The notes: generated from the letters alone by a model not told the origin. Positions 32,663 to 41,376 are shown, numbered from the stretch's first letter. The stretch is 41,826 nt of DNA from Leptothoe spongobia TAU-MAC 1115 (GCF_018739885.1 NZ_JADOES010000047.1:1-41826), one strand, 5' to 3'. Made by a program: numbers and translations.

Positions 32663-33973
32663 GTGAATAAGCGCTACCTTGAAATAGTTGAAACAGGGAT
32701 TTTTGTCCTCGGCATTATTTTTTATGCAGGTACTATCTCTAATAAGAGTATTGCTGAAGCTACCGGTATTAGCATAGATCTTCTTGACATACTGAACAGT
32801 CTCATCAGGTATGGTCTATGGTTTAGTACTACTTTGCTAATTTGTGCCAGATGGAAAGTGGCTTGGGCTATTGCCAAGCGAAATAAGTGGGCTTGGGTAG
32901 TGGCTGGATTATCCATTATGTCAACTGTCTGGTCCGCAAATCCAGGCCATACGAGTCTTGTAGTCAAAGAAATGATTCGTATGACTACCTTCGGTTTATA
33001 TGTAGCTTCACGTTTTAAGCTCAAAGAGCAATTACATATAATTGCTTCTACCCTGGGTACAATTGCCTTGCTCAGTGCGCTAGTCGCGATCGCAATTCCT
33101 TCTGCAGGGGTTGATCAAAAGGTATTTGTTGGTGCTTGGACAGGTATTTTCACCCATAAGAACACGTTGGGGAAAATGATGTCTCTGACCGTAACCACAT
33201 TTGCGGTATTAGTGGCAGCTCAGAAGGTTCACGTTAATCATATATATCGAATCTTGACTTGGGGAGGATTATATTTATCCTACGCAGTTGTTATCCTTTC
33301 AACATCACAAACTAGCTTATCAATTTCTAGCTTATCAATTTTACTTTTATATAGTTATCGCTTATACCAGAATCAAGGTAATAAGCGAAGACTTTACCTT
33401 GAGCTTACTAGCTTAGTATGTGGTGTTGCTGTTTTTATCATTTCAACTTCATGGGAAATAATCTTGACGAGCATGGGGCGAGATCTGACCCTCACAGGTC
33501 GCACAGAGATTTGGGGCTCTGCCATCTCACAGTTGTTTGATAAAAGTCTTTGGTTAGGGTTTGGTCGAGGAACCTTCTGGGCTCCAAATAGTATATTTGC
33601 ACGCATAGCTGGTGCTTCTGTCGGACACAAATATATTCCACCAAACGCTCATAATGGTTATCTTGATCTTGCTTTAGAGATAGGCCTTATCGGTTTAGTA
33701 TTTTTCTTAGTCAGTTTTTTGGTGGCTTACAGACATGCAATAACACGCTCTTTTGTCTCTAGCACTCCCAAAGACCTATGGCCATTGGCTTTTTTAAGCT
33801 GGTTAGCGGCGTATAACTTGACTGAAAGTTCTTTACTCGTTGATCCTAATTTGACTTGGCCGCTTTATATGACTGTAGCGTTATGTGCAATGCCTAGTGG
33901 GCGAGCGATTTATCTTCGTACTCATCGTCCGAATCGAATTACTCCACGAAAGATGATACCTATACGTGAATAA
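32663..33973 (+). CDS. Wzy-like polymerase (O-antigen ligase family)
   Basis: An integral membrane protein of about 436 residues with roughly 10-12 membrane spans. It has the family's periplasmic signature YIPPNAHNGYLDLALEIGLIG (PPNAHNGYLDLALEIG) around residue 325 and a WSANPGH segment near residue 90. Such proteins polymerise repeat units, or ligate chains, on the periplasmic side. In this locus, right after Wzc and Wza, polymerase is the natural role. Ligase cannot be excluded from sequence. Confidence 0.88.
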   Translation: MNKRYLEIVETGIFVLGIIFYAGTISNKSIAEATGISIDLLDILNSLIRYGLWFSTTLLICARWKVAWAIAKRNKWAWVVAGLSIMSTVWSANPGHTSLVVKEMIRMTTFGLYVASRFKLKEQLHIIASTLGTIALLSALVAIAIPSAGVDQKVFVGAWTGIFTHKNTLGKMMSLTVTTFAVLVAAQKVHVNHIYRILTWGGLYLSYAVVILSTSQTSLSISSLSILLLYSYRLYQNQGNKRRLYLELTSLVCGVAVFIISTSWEIILTSMGRDLTLTGRTEIWGSAISQLFDKSLWLGFGRGTFWAPNSIFARIAGASVGHKYIPPNAHNGYLDLALEIGLIGLVFFLVSFLVAYRHAITRSFVSSTPKDLWPLAFLSWLAAYNLTESSLLVDPNLTWPLYMTVALCAMPSGRAIYLRTHRPNRITPRKMIPIRE

Positions 33974-34120
33974 TTCAAGATATGACCATGAGCCTTTTCA
34001 TAGAGAGAGTCTTTTTATGACTAAATCTGTCCTTATATCAAAGAATATACCTCTTCTGATTAGCGTGATACCCACAGAATAAAAAGACAGTAATTGATTA
34101 ACTGATTGTTCATTATATAG

Positions 34121-34125
34121 AAGGA
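34121..34125 (+). promoter_or_regulatory. Ribosome binding site deciding a GTG start
   Basis: AAGGA lies 8 nt before the GTG of the first sulfotransferase-like gene and supports that non-ATG start. Confidence 0.5.
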
Positions 34126-34133
34126 AATAGAGA

Positions 34134-34919
34134 GTGAATATTACACAAATCAAGGTTTTTGGAGAGAGAAATACTGGGACCAATTGGCTAGAAGATCTCT
34201 TGATGAAAAACTATGATATTTCGATCATTCATCATCGAGAAATTATTCATACACAAACAACAGAACTCGAGAAGAAATTTGTATCATCATTGCCTCAGAG
34301 CCAACAAGTCTTTATGCAAGAATGTATTAATGATTCTATTTTTGAATATAAAGCTGCTCATCTATTTGGATGGAAACACTCAGCCATCGTAGCTGACACC
34401 TTAAAAAAACATCCTAAATTTGAAGAGACTGGATTCATTTTTTTGGTGAAAGATCCTTATACCTTTATCAAGTCTCTGCATAAACGCCCTTACCATGCAC
34501 TTAGCAAGTTGCCCAAGAATATAGATAAATTTCTTGAAACTCCTTGGCCAACTTTACGCAGAGATAACATCAATACTCCTTTGCTGAGTACGCCCATAGA
34601 GCTTTGGAATTATAAAGTTACTTCTTATTTAGATTTCCTTGAGAAGAATAGTAATGCTATCCTTCTTCGATATGAATCACTTCTAGAAAACCATGAATAT
34701 CTTTTTGATGTCATTGAAGATAAATTTCTTCTGAAGGCAGAATCTCGACTGCCTATTGTTAAGTCAACTAAGTATGATCGGATGAATACAAATGACTATC
34801 AAAAGAAGTATTTGAAAACCAGTCCATCCAGTGGATTAAATTCAGCCTCACTTGACCTGATGCGCTCAGTTTTAGATGAAAGGTTAATGAAAAGCTGTCA
34901 ATACAGTCATCCTGCATGA
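34134..34919 (+). CDS. Sulfotransferase-like protein 1 (divergent)
   Basis: The 261-residue protein begins NITQIKVFGERNTGTNWLE, where ERNTGTNW is a clear 5'-phosphosulfate-binding loop as in PAPS-dependent sulfotransferases. The second PAPS motif is altered: FLVKDPYTFIKSLH has Lys in place of the usual Arg (RDP/RHP). The rest, including LLRYESLLEN, fits the fold's C-terminal helices. The transfer of a sulfate group to a sugar is the likely role. The start is GTG, supported by AAGGA. It is the first of four different sulfotransferase genes and is followed by a small frame overlapping its stop. Confidence 0.75.
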   Translation: MNITQIKVFGERNTGTNWLEDLLMKNYDISIIHHREIIHTQTTELEKKFVSSLPQSQQVFMQECINDSIFEYKAAHLFGWKHSAIVADTLKKHPKFEETGFIFLVKDPYTFIKSLHKRPYHALSKLPKNIDKFLETPWPTLRRDNINTPLLSTPIELWNYKVTSYLDFLEKNSNAILLRYESLLENHEYLFDVIEDKFLLKAESRLPIVKSTKYDRMNTNDYQKKYLKTSPSSGLNSASLDLMRSVLDERLMKSCQYSHPA

Positions 34920-35053
34920 CTGGTCAAATAAAAACAGGGTTAGTTGTTAGAAAGATTTACGATGCAGTTCTTTCAAAGGGATTAACTGATTTGCTAGCAA
35001 TCCATGAAAAATCTCTAGATTTTAAATTTACTAGCCAGCGCAAGCTATGTTGA
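34916..35053 (+). CDS. Small ORF overlapping the sulfotransferase stop (45 aa)
   Basis: An ATG overlaps the TGA of the preceding gene (ATGA) and opens 45 codons: MTGQIKTGLVVRKIYDAVLS at the start, ending TSQRKLC. It shows a plausible helical pattern (LTDLLAIHEKSL). I recognise no family. It may be a coupled small protein or merely a chance frame; no independent ribosome site is visible. Confidence 0.25.
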   Translation: MTGQIKTGLVVRKIYDAVLSKGLTDLLAIHEKSLDFKFTSQRKLC

Positions 35054-35090
35054 TAGCCAGTAATTATAGTTAAATTGATATGAATGTAAT

Positions 35091-36086
35091 ATGAACGATC
35101 AAAAATATATACTTGTCACTGGCAATGGACGTTCCGGTACAAATTGGGTATTAGATATTTTAAATATGAGTCCTTTGACTCATTGTCGCAATGAACCTCA
35201 TCGAATATCTAGTTCGCCATTTCATATCACAACAAAACCATGTGAAATAGAGCAGGAAATCCCTGCAATGGCTAATATTTGGGATCATGCGGCATCTTGG
35301 ACAGCATCCACTTTTGGTGAGCGAGATCCTTATCTTGTAATGCCAAAGAATTACATTTACCCCTTTTCGAAATCTCTTGGATTACCTAACTTACCGTTAA
35401 AGCTGAGAAACAATAAGTTTGTCCATCCCTTGATATCAAAAAGACGCCCGGCAGAATGGAAAATGCCTTGGTGGATAGGAGACAATCAGAAGTTGAGAGA
35501 AACCTATGCGGTTTTCAAAATCATTAATATTGATGCAATAAATATTATCTGGCTTTTAGAAAATCGTCCTAATGTTTCTGTTGTCCATGTTGTCAGGCAT
35601 CCTGGTGGACGTTTAAATTCATGGCTTACTCGTTTTTTATCAGAACGCGATGAAGATGAGATCATGAAACGGAACCGGTCACGTCTTCAAAAAATTAAAA
35701 CGATGGATAAAGAGTGGGCCACAACACTCAGTAATATTGAATCAATGAATATTGTAGAGACAGAAGTTTTATTGTGGCGTTATTTCAATGAAAAGCTATA
35801 TCAGGCTGGTCAAGGATATAAGCAGTATACTTGCATTGTTTATGAGCAGGTAGTCCAAGAGCCATTGTCATATGCGGAGAAAATATATGATTTTTGTAAT
35901 CTTCCTAATGATGATCGCTTGAAAGAAACGATTCGTCAACGATTGGGACAATCTGTATGGGGTAAATTGTCAGGTTCTTCCAAATCCGTTGCTGAAGCTT
36001 GGAAAACAAAACTAAGTTCTGAAAATATTGAGATCGTCAATCGTGTTTTAGATGAGAGCTTTATGCGAAGTTGGTGGAATACATAA
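35091..36086 (+). CDS. Sulfotransferase 2
   Basis: A 331-residue PAPS-dependent sulfotransferase-fold protein. The 5'-phosphosulfate loop VTGNGRSGTNWV is at residues about 9-20. The 3'-phosphate motif VVHVVRHPGGRLNSWL is at about 163-178, with the expected Arg and Ser. The C-terminal part (YTCIVYEQVVQEP, then SGSSKSVAEAWKTKL) carries the KxxxWK-like closing segment of the family. It probably sulfates a sugar of the polysaccharide made by this locus. It is followed by a strong terminator. Confidence 0.85.
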   Translation: MNDQKYILVTGNGRSGTNWVLDILNMSPLTHCRNEPHRISSSPFHITTKPCEIEQEIPAMANIWDHAASWTASTFGERDPYLVMPKNYIYPFSKSLGLPNLPLKLRNNKFVHPLISKRRPAEWKMPWWIGDNQKLRETYAVFKIINIDAINIIWLLENRPNVSVVHVVRHPGGRLNSWLTRFLSERDEDEIMKRNRSRLQKIKTMDKEWATTLSNIESMNIVETEVLLWRYFNEKLYQAGQGYKQYTCIVYEQVVQEPLSYAEKIYDFCNLPNDDRLKETIRQRLGQSVWGKLSGSSKSVAEAWKTKLSSENIEIVNRVLDESFMRSWWNT

Positions 36087-36102
36087 ATACTAATGTAAAA
36101 CT

Positions 36103-36138
36103 AACACATTCTTGATAAACAAATAAGAATGTGTTTTT
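36103..36138 (+). terminator. Rho-independent terminator
   Basis: AACACATTCTT and AAGAATGTGTT form a perfect 11-bp stem with an 11-nt loop, followed directly by a run of T. It lies 17 bp after the sulfotransferase 2 stop and splits the sulfotransferase array into two transcription units. Confidence 0.8.
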
Positions 36139-36325
36139 GATTTCTGATGACATTCTGATGACAGGACATTATAAGAGAAATGATATATATGTAGGTTAAG
36201 CCTTTTAACTATGACTAATATCATTTATTCTTTTTGAGATGAGCTATTTATCCTGTTAACTAATGCTCTCTTGATAAGGGAGGGCTACAGTCTACTCCTT
36301 CGTAAACTTAAAGATTCAACTCATA

Positions 36326-37279
36326 ATGCAACAAACTATTTCGCAACCATATTTTTTAGTAGGCGCTGAACGTTCTGGAACAACTCTTCTACGCTTGATG
36401 CTTAACTATCATCCTAAAGTTACATGGTGTAATGAGTTTGAGTATGCAGTTGATCGTATTGGTCAAGATGGATGGCCAAATCTGAACAAATATTATGATT
36501 GGCTAGAAACACATAGGATATTTCAAGATAGCCACTTTGAAATTGACACTAGTCTTACATATCCTCAGCTAGTTAATAGCTTTCTATATCAAAGACTTAT
36601 TCGAGATGATAAGTCTATTGTTGGCGCGACAGTTCATCGTCATTTCGAACGACTGCCCAAGATTTGGCCTAATGCTCGCTATATTCATATTATTAGAGAT
36701 GGAAGAGATGTAGCTCGTTCCTGTATAGGCATGGGCTGGGCTGGTAATGTTTGGTGTGGAGTAGAACGCTGGATATCAGCTGAGAAGATATGGGAAGAGT
36801 TTAGTCAACAATTAGCTCCGGAGCAGAAACTAGAAGTTGTTTACGAGGACCTCATTGTTAACTACGTTGACACCTTAAAGCGAATATGTAGTTTTCTGGG
36901 TGTGGAATATGATTCTGTGATGCTAGACTATGTGCACTCATCAGACTATTCCTTACCTGAACCAGCCTTAATTCAGCAGTGGAAGAAGAAACAGACTGAG
37001 CGGCAGGTTCAACTTGTTGAATATCGAATTGCTGATATGTTAGTCGATCGTAACTATGAGCTGAGTGGTTTGCCTGCCATTAAAGTGAACTCATGGGAGA
37101 AATTCACTTTAAATTTACATAGTTGGTGGGTTAGGCAAAATGCCAGACATAAAAAATTAGGTACGACCTTACTTCTATCAGACTATACAGCGCGTAAGCT
37201 TGGCTTGATTTCATGGCAGAAACAGAACACGCTGAGGATTAACGATATTCAAAGAAGAGGAATGAAGAAGTCAACCTAA
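36326..37279 (+). CDS. Sulfotransferase 3
   Basis: A 317-residue sulfotransferase of the Sulfotransfer_3 kind. The PAPS loop FLVGAERSGTTLLRLMLNYH is at residues about 9-28. The second motif YIHIIRDGRDVARSC is at about 123-137. The region ERWISAEKIWEEF and VVYEDLIVNY are typical for the family. No signal peptide is seen; like the others it acts in the cytoplasm on lipid-linked precursors or nucleotide sugars, where PAPS is available. That location is inference from the absence of an export signal. Confidence 0.9.
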   Translation: MQQTISQPYFLVGAERSGTTLLRLMLNYHPKVTWCNEFEYAVDRIGQDGWPNLNKYYDWLETHRIFQDSHFEIDTSLTYPQLVNSFLYQRLIRDDKSIVGATVHRHFERLPKIWPNARYIHIIRDGRDVARSCIGMGWAGNVWCGVERWISAEKIWEEFSQQLAPEQKLEVVYEDLIVNYVDTLKRICSFLGVEYDSVMLDYVHSSDYSLPEPALIQQWKKKQTERQVQLVEYRIADMLVDRNYELSGLPAIKVNSWEKFTLNLHSWWVRQNARHKKLGTTLLLSDYTARKLGLISWQKQNTLRINDIQRRGMKKST

Positions 37280-37377
37280 CCAAAGCTTTACCAATAGTGT
37301 TTCTGTTGCTTATTTTTGCTAAAAATGATTAGTCAGCGTGATAGAGATATTGCGTTGTCTATAAGTTTATTATTGCT

Positions 37378-38277
37378 ATGACTGAAGATATGAGAAAATA
37401 CCCTAATTTTTTGGTTATTGGTGCGATGAAGTGTGCTACGAGTTCACTTCATGAACAGTTGGCGCTTCAACCAGGAATCTTTATGACTGACCTAAAGGAG
37501 CCTAACTTCTTTAGTAATGATGAGGAGTATGAAAAAGGTGCTGAGTGGTACGCCTCATTATTTACACCTGAAGCAATAGATACTTTGTTGGGAGAATCGA
37601 GTACACATTACACAAAATTACCCACTTATCCAGAGACTATTGCTCGTATTAAGCAAGACATCCCTAATGCGTTGAGTTTGAAGTTCATTTATGTTATGCG
37701 TCATCCTATTGATCGCTTGGTGTCGCAGTATATCCATGAGTGGAGTCAACGAATTATTCCAAAGGGTAAGGATATTAATGTAGCTATCCATGAATATCCT
37801 GAACTGATTGCTTATAGCAAGTACAGCATGCAATTACAACCTTACTTTGATAACTTCGGTAAGGATAAAGTTCTACCTGTCTTTTTTGAGAGAATGATTA
37901 GCGAACCTCAGTCAGAGCTAGAGCGTATCTGTAAGTTTCTTGATTACTCTCATAAGCCTGTTTGGCAAGATTTAGAAGCTCAAAATGTTTCTAGTGAGCG
38001 TATGCTCACATCTGAGTGGCGTGATTTTCTGGTTGAGACACCAATTCTTAGCACTCTCCGTAAGGTATTGGTACCCAAATCTGTTCGTACCCGCATTAGA
38101 AAAATGTGGACATTGAGCGAAAGACCTCAGTTATCGACTAAGAATCTGGAGTATTTAGAAGAAATATTCAATCAAGATTTGGAGTTGCTAACTCCATGGT
38201 TAGGATATGAATCATTAACCTGTAAGAACTTTAAGAAAACTATAAAAACTGAACTAGTACAAGCAACATCTGCATAG
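37378..38277 (+). CDS. Sulfotransferase 4 (heparan-sulfotransferase-like)
   Basis: The 299-residue protein has FLVIGAMKCATSSLHEQL as PAPS loop (about 11-28), with Cys-Ala in place of Ser-Gly, as in many NDST- and HS3ST-like polysaccharide sulfotransferases. It also has KEPNFFSNDEEY, which matches the KEPHFF-like acceptor-site motif of that group, and FIYVMRHPIDRLVSQYIHEW (about 102-121) as second PAPS motif. These features make a carbohydrate acceptor likely. It is 98 bp after sulfotransferase 3 and directly before a decayed transposase. Confidence 0.92.
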   Translation: MTEDMRKYPNFLVIGAMKCATSSLHEQLALQPGIFMTDLKEPNFFSNDEEYEKGAEWYASLFTPEAIDTLLGESSTHYTKLPTYPETIARIKQDIPNALSLKFIYVMRHPIDRLVSQYIHEWSQRIIPKGKDINVAIHEYPELIAYSKYSMQLQPYFDNFGKDKVLPVFFERMISEPQSELERICKFLDYSHKPVWQDLEAQNVSSERMLTSEWRDFLVETPILSTLRKVLVPKSVRTRIRKMWTLSERPQLSTKNLEYLEEIFNQDLELLTPWLGYESLTCKNFKKTIKTELVQATSA

Positions 38278-38300
38278 TTCAGTTATTACTTTCGGGTACT

Positions 38301-38743
38301 AGCAACCGAGAGACGATTGAACAAATCCGTGAGAATCCCTATCTGTAATACTTTCTAGGGCGTAATGAGTATAGTGACCAGGCTCCCTTTGATGCGTCTA
38401 CGTTAGTCCATTTCCGTAAACGGATTGGTATCGACTTGGTCTTGCAGGTGAATGAGTCAATAGTCCAGGCTATGATGGAGCCAGAGCCTCCACCCTAAAC
38501 GACCGTCTCAGCCTCATCTCAGGAGCCCCCCTAAGAAAGTAATGACTCGAACCGACGAATGCCCCACCCAATAGCAATCAAGGGAAATTAATCACGGATG
38601 CAAGCTGTGCCCCAGCCAATATTCCCTATCCAACAGACCTCGATTTACTCAACGAGGCGAGAGAGCACAGTAAACAGTCCATTGATGAACTGTATCAACT
38701 TGATTTTTTCAGGGAACCCTACTTAAACTGGGAAAACTTTTGA
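38301..38743 (+). pseudogene. Decayed IS transposase (IS1182/IS5-like)
   Basis: Three pieces of a DUF772-type transposase N-terminus can be read. First is NRETIEQIRENPYL, followed by an in-frame TAA (38346-38348) where the family has Gln. The same frame continues as YFLGRNEYSDQAPFDAST and LVHFRKRIGIDLVL up to a second stop. Further on, in another frame, come GKLITDASCAPANIPYPTDL and DLLNEAREHSKQSIDELY up to a stop. The catalytic C-terminal half is absent. This is a dead, partly deleted insertion sequence inside the polysaccharide cluster. Confidence 0.85.
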
Positions 38744-39207
38744 AGTGACTTTAATAGTATATTCCGGACTATATGTTGCTATATAAGAATAAATTGAGTA
38801 ACAAAAGGGAGCTTTGTAGTTGATTAGACGTAGCTCTCAGAGTAAACCAGTACGGCCATCTTTGAATTTATAGAGACTGAGGCTCTCTGCTTTATTAATT
38901 AAGTGCCTGCTGTTTAATCAGATTTAAAGTAAAAACATTTTTGTTTTTAATAACTTTAAATTTTGATGTCTGGTTTTGACTCAGCCTTTTAATAAGGTTA
39001 GAGAGTTAAATCCTAATTTTGAGTAATCATCGTTCCTGAGTTCTAGTTTGAGAAACTTATTAGGAAGTATTTGAGATGTAGTTTAAAAAATATTTTGCCT
39101 CTTAGTTATTTTGAGTATACCTTCATATTCCTTTTTATTCTCCTGTATCCTTCTTTTTAAGCTATTTATCTCGACTTTTTAGGCAACTTGTAATTATTTT
39201 GAGAAGC
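38744..39207. other. AT-rich non-coding stretch
   Basis: It lies between the dead transposase and the second GT2 gene. I see no gene; the notable structure is a nested AT-rich inverted repeat, listed separately. A promoter for the downstream glycosyltransferase is expected here. Confidence 0.5.
38922..38961. repeat. Nested AT-rich inverted repeat
   Basis: The outer arms ATTTAAAGT / ACTTTAAAT (9 bp, perfect) flank the inner arms AAAAACA / TGTTTTT (7 bp, perfect) around a TTTT loop. It could be a cruciform, a weak terminator of read-through from the IS remnant, or an IS-associated end. Confidence 0.5.
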
Positions 39208-40143
39208 ATGAACAACATAGAAAAACGGCCAACACCTAAAGTTGTAATCGGAATGCCCGTGTACAATGGTGACATTCATTTAGCTGAGACACTTGATTCA
39301 ATCTTGAACCAGTCATTTACAGATTTTTCTTTGGTTATTAGTGATAACGCTTCAACTGATGATACTCAGAAAATCTGTGAAGCTTATGCCGCACGTGATA
39401 GTCGTATCATCTATCATCGGCAACCTAAAAACCAAGGTATGGCTTTCAACTTTAACTATGTGTTTCGCGCGGAAGGGGCCCCCTACTTCAAATGGGCTGC
39501 TCACGATGATTTGCTAGAGCCAGACTATCTACTTGAGTGTGTGAACCTTTTGGAAAAGAACCCATCCTTAGCATTGGCCCATTGCCCCAGTGCACGGATT
39601 GATGACGATGGACACGATATGGGGATGTATAAGGATTTAGGGCTGAGTGGCAAGCGTGTGAGCGAGCGATTTTGGAGAGTACTATGGACCATCAATATTT
39701 ATGAAATATACTCCGTGATGCGGACGTCATATGTGGAGAAGGTCAAACTGGTTGGTGATTATTTAGGCTCTGAACGAAATCTTTTGGCTGAAGTTCTGTT
39801 GCAAGGTGATATTGCTTATTTTGAAAAAAGCTTATTTGCTCGTCGGGATCATAAGAAGTCTATGACTGCTATGCATCTGGATGCAAAGGCTGGCAATGAC
39901 TTTGAGAAACGCCAAAAGGTTCATTCATCTCAAAAAACAATGTCTGAAGCGCAGGCTTCAGCAATTCGATTTAGAGAATATTTCATTTCTCTTTTCCGCT
40001 TTTCTATGCCACTTCATGAGCGAATTCTTTGCATAGGCTCACTGATGGATTGGGGATTAAAGCGAGCACTAGAAAAGTTTAGTAAGGATGATGAGAAATA
40101 TCGTCGAAAGTTATATAAAACTAGGGTTAATTCAAAAGCCTAG
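39208..40143 (+). CDS. Family 2 glycosyltransferase
   Basis: A GT-A glycosyltransferase of 311 residues: VVIGMPVYNGDIHLAETLDS at the start, ISDNASTDDTQKIC, and the metal-binding region KWAAHDDLLEPDYLLECV (HDD in the DxD position, about 97-99). The C-terminal part is mostly helical and not conserved. The ATG with GAGAAG just upstream is chosen over an in-frame TTG three codons before. It is probably the transferase for a further repeat-unit sugar. Confidence 0.88.
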   Translation: MNNIEKRPTPKVVIGMPVYNGDIHLAETLDSILNQSFTDFSLVISDNASTDDTQKICEAYAARDSRIIYHRQPKNQGMAFNFNYVFRAEGAPYFKWAAHDDLLEPDYLLECVNLLEKNPSLALAHCPSARIDDDGHDMGMYKDLGLSGKRVSERFWRVLWTINIYEIYSVMRTSYVEKVKLVGDYLGSERNLLAEVLLQGDIAYFEKSLFARRDHKKSMTAMHLDAKAGNDFEKRQKVHSSQKTMSEAQASAIRFREYFISLFRFSMPLHERILCIGSLMDWGLKRALEKFSKDDEKYRRKLYKTRVNSKA

Positions 40144-40180
40144 TTGATTGAAAAAGATTGGCATTCTAGCATTTTGTTGC

Positions 40181-40205
40181 CAGGGGAAATAAGGCCTTTC
40201 CCCTG
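40181..40205. terminator. Hairpin after the GT2 gene, terminator-like
   Basis: CAGGGGAAA-TAAGGCC-TTTCCCCTG is a perfect 9-bp stem with a 7-nt loop, 38 bp after the GT2 stop. There is no T-run, so termination would be weak or factor-dependent. Confidence 0.45.
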
Positions 40206-40422
40206 ATTCTAATAAAGCTAGTGGTTTGGGGTTTGGTTGTGCGAAGAGGGACGTTAGTTTCGGGAAGTAGGTGTCGGGAATTAGCTGTAAACATGCTGTA
40301 TCTGAGATTTAAGTTTCCTTGATTACTAGAAAATAATATTTTCAGAAGCTTAAAGTGCTCTTGGATTTGACGCTTGCTGGAACTAATGAACAGCCATGCT
40401 TTTAATTATATAGGTATATATT

Positions 40423-41346
40423 ATGACTGAATTAACTTATGCATTTATTACGCCAAGCTACGCACCAGACTTTCAAAGATGTCAACTCTTGTGCTGGAGT
40501 ATAAAACAGTTTATTTCCTTTCCTATTAATCACTATATCGTCGTCGATTCAACTGACTATAAGCTCTTTAGTCAACTGGCCGATAAAAATACTAAAATTC
40601 TTACGAAAGAAGAAATCTTTCCGCCTTGGTTTAGGAAGGTTCCCTTCTTGACAAAGAAAAATGTATGGATAAATTTACAAGGTTATAAATCTGGTAATTG
40701 GTTATTGCGCGGTTGGCTGGTTCAGCAACTAATCAAATTATCAGCTGCTGAGTATACAAGTGAAGAGGTTTTAATATTTGCAGATTCAGATGCTGCTTTT
40801 ATCACTCGGTTTGATGTTCGTAATCTGGTTGATATTGAACAAAATCAAGTTCGGCTTTTTAGAGTACCACATACTACCGATCATGACTATAAGCTGGATG
40901 GTAATGGTAATGGTAAAAAGTGGAAAGACGCTGCAAAGAGGCTTTTGAGCTTACCTAAAGAGTCTAATTACTATGACTTTTATGTGAGTCAAATTGTTAC
41001 CTGGAGGCGCAGTAATCTTCTTAAGCTTTATGCGCATATTGAGGAAAAGTATAATGAGAACTGGCTGAAGGTCATGAGTGGGGAGCGTGATCTTTCTGAG
41101 TATGTTCTATATGGATTATTTGTTAATTATGTACTAGGAGAAGGCGCTGGTCATTATGACGATCACTTGCAGAAGATATGTCAGTCATACTGGAAAGAAG
41201 AGTCCATGTCTTTTGACGAAGTAAAAGAGTTTGTACGGATCGCTAAGTCCAAAGGATTTAAGTCTGTTATGGTCTCTGCTAAAAGTGACATTGATATTTC
41301 TATTGAGCAATTTCAGAGCATGCTCTTTCAAAAGGTAGAAGTGTAG
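40423..41346 (+). CDS. DUF6492-family putative glycosyltransferase
   Basis: The 307-residue protein starts MTELTYAFITPSYAPDFQRC, the typical opening strand of DUF6492 proteins, and has ADSDAAF (about residues 120-126) in the place of a GT-A DxD motif. Other features are WLVQQLIKLSAAEY and LSEYVLYGLFVNYVLG. These proteins are often found in polysaccharide clusters, but no activity is proven. It is the last gene of the locus; an IS4-like element begins within 30 bp of its stop, so its 3' flank has been replaced. Confidence 0.75.
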   Translation: MTELTYAFITPSYAPDFQRCQLLCWSIKQFISFPINHYIVVDSTDYKLFSQLADKNTKILTKEEIFPPWFRKVPFLTKKNVWINLQGYKSGNWLLRGWLVQQLIKLSAAEYTSEEVLIFADSDAAFITRFDVRNLVDIEQNQVRLFRVPHTTDHDYKLDGNGNGKKWKDAAKRLLSLPKESNYYDFYVSQIVTWRRSNLLKLYAHIEEKYNENWLKVMSGERDLSEYVLYGLFVNYVLGEGAGHYDDHLQKICQSYWKEESMSFDEVKEFVRIAKSKGFKSVMVSAKSDIDISIEQFQSMLFQKVEV

Positions 41347-41376
41347 TAAGTTTTGGTGCTGGTTGACTGACAAAAC

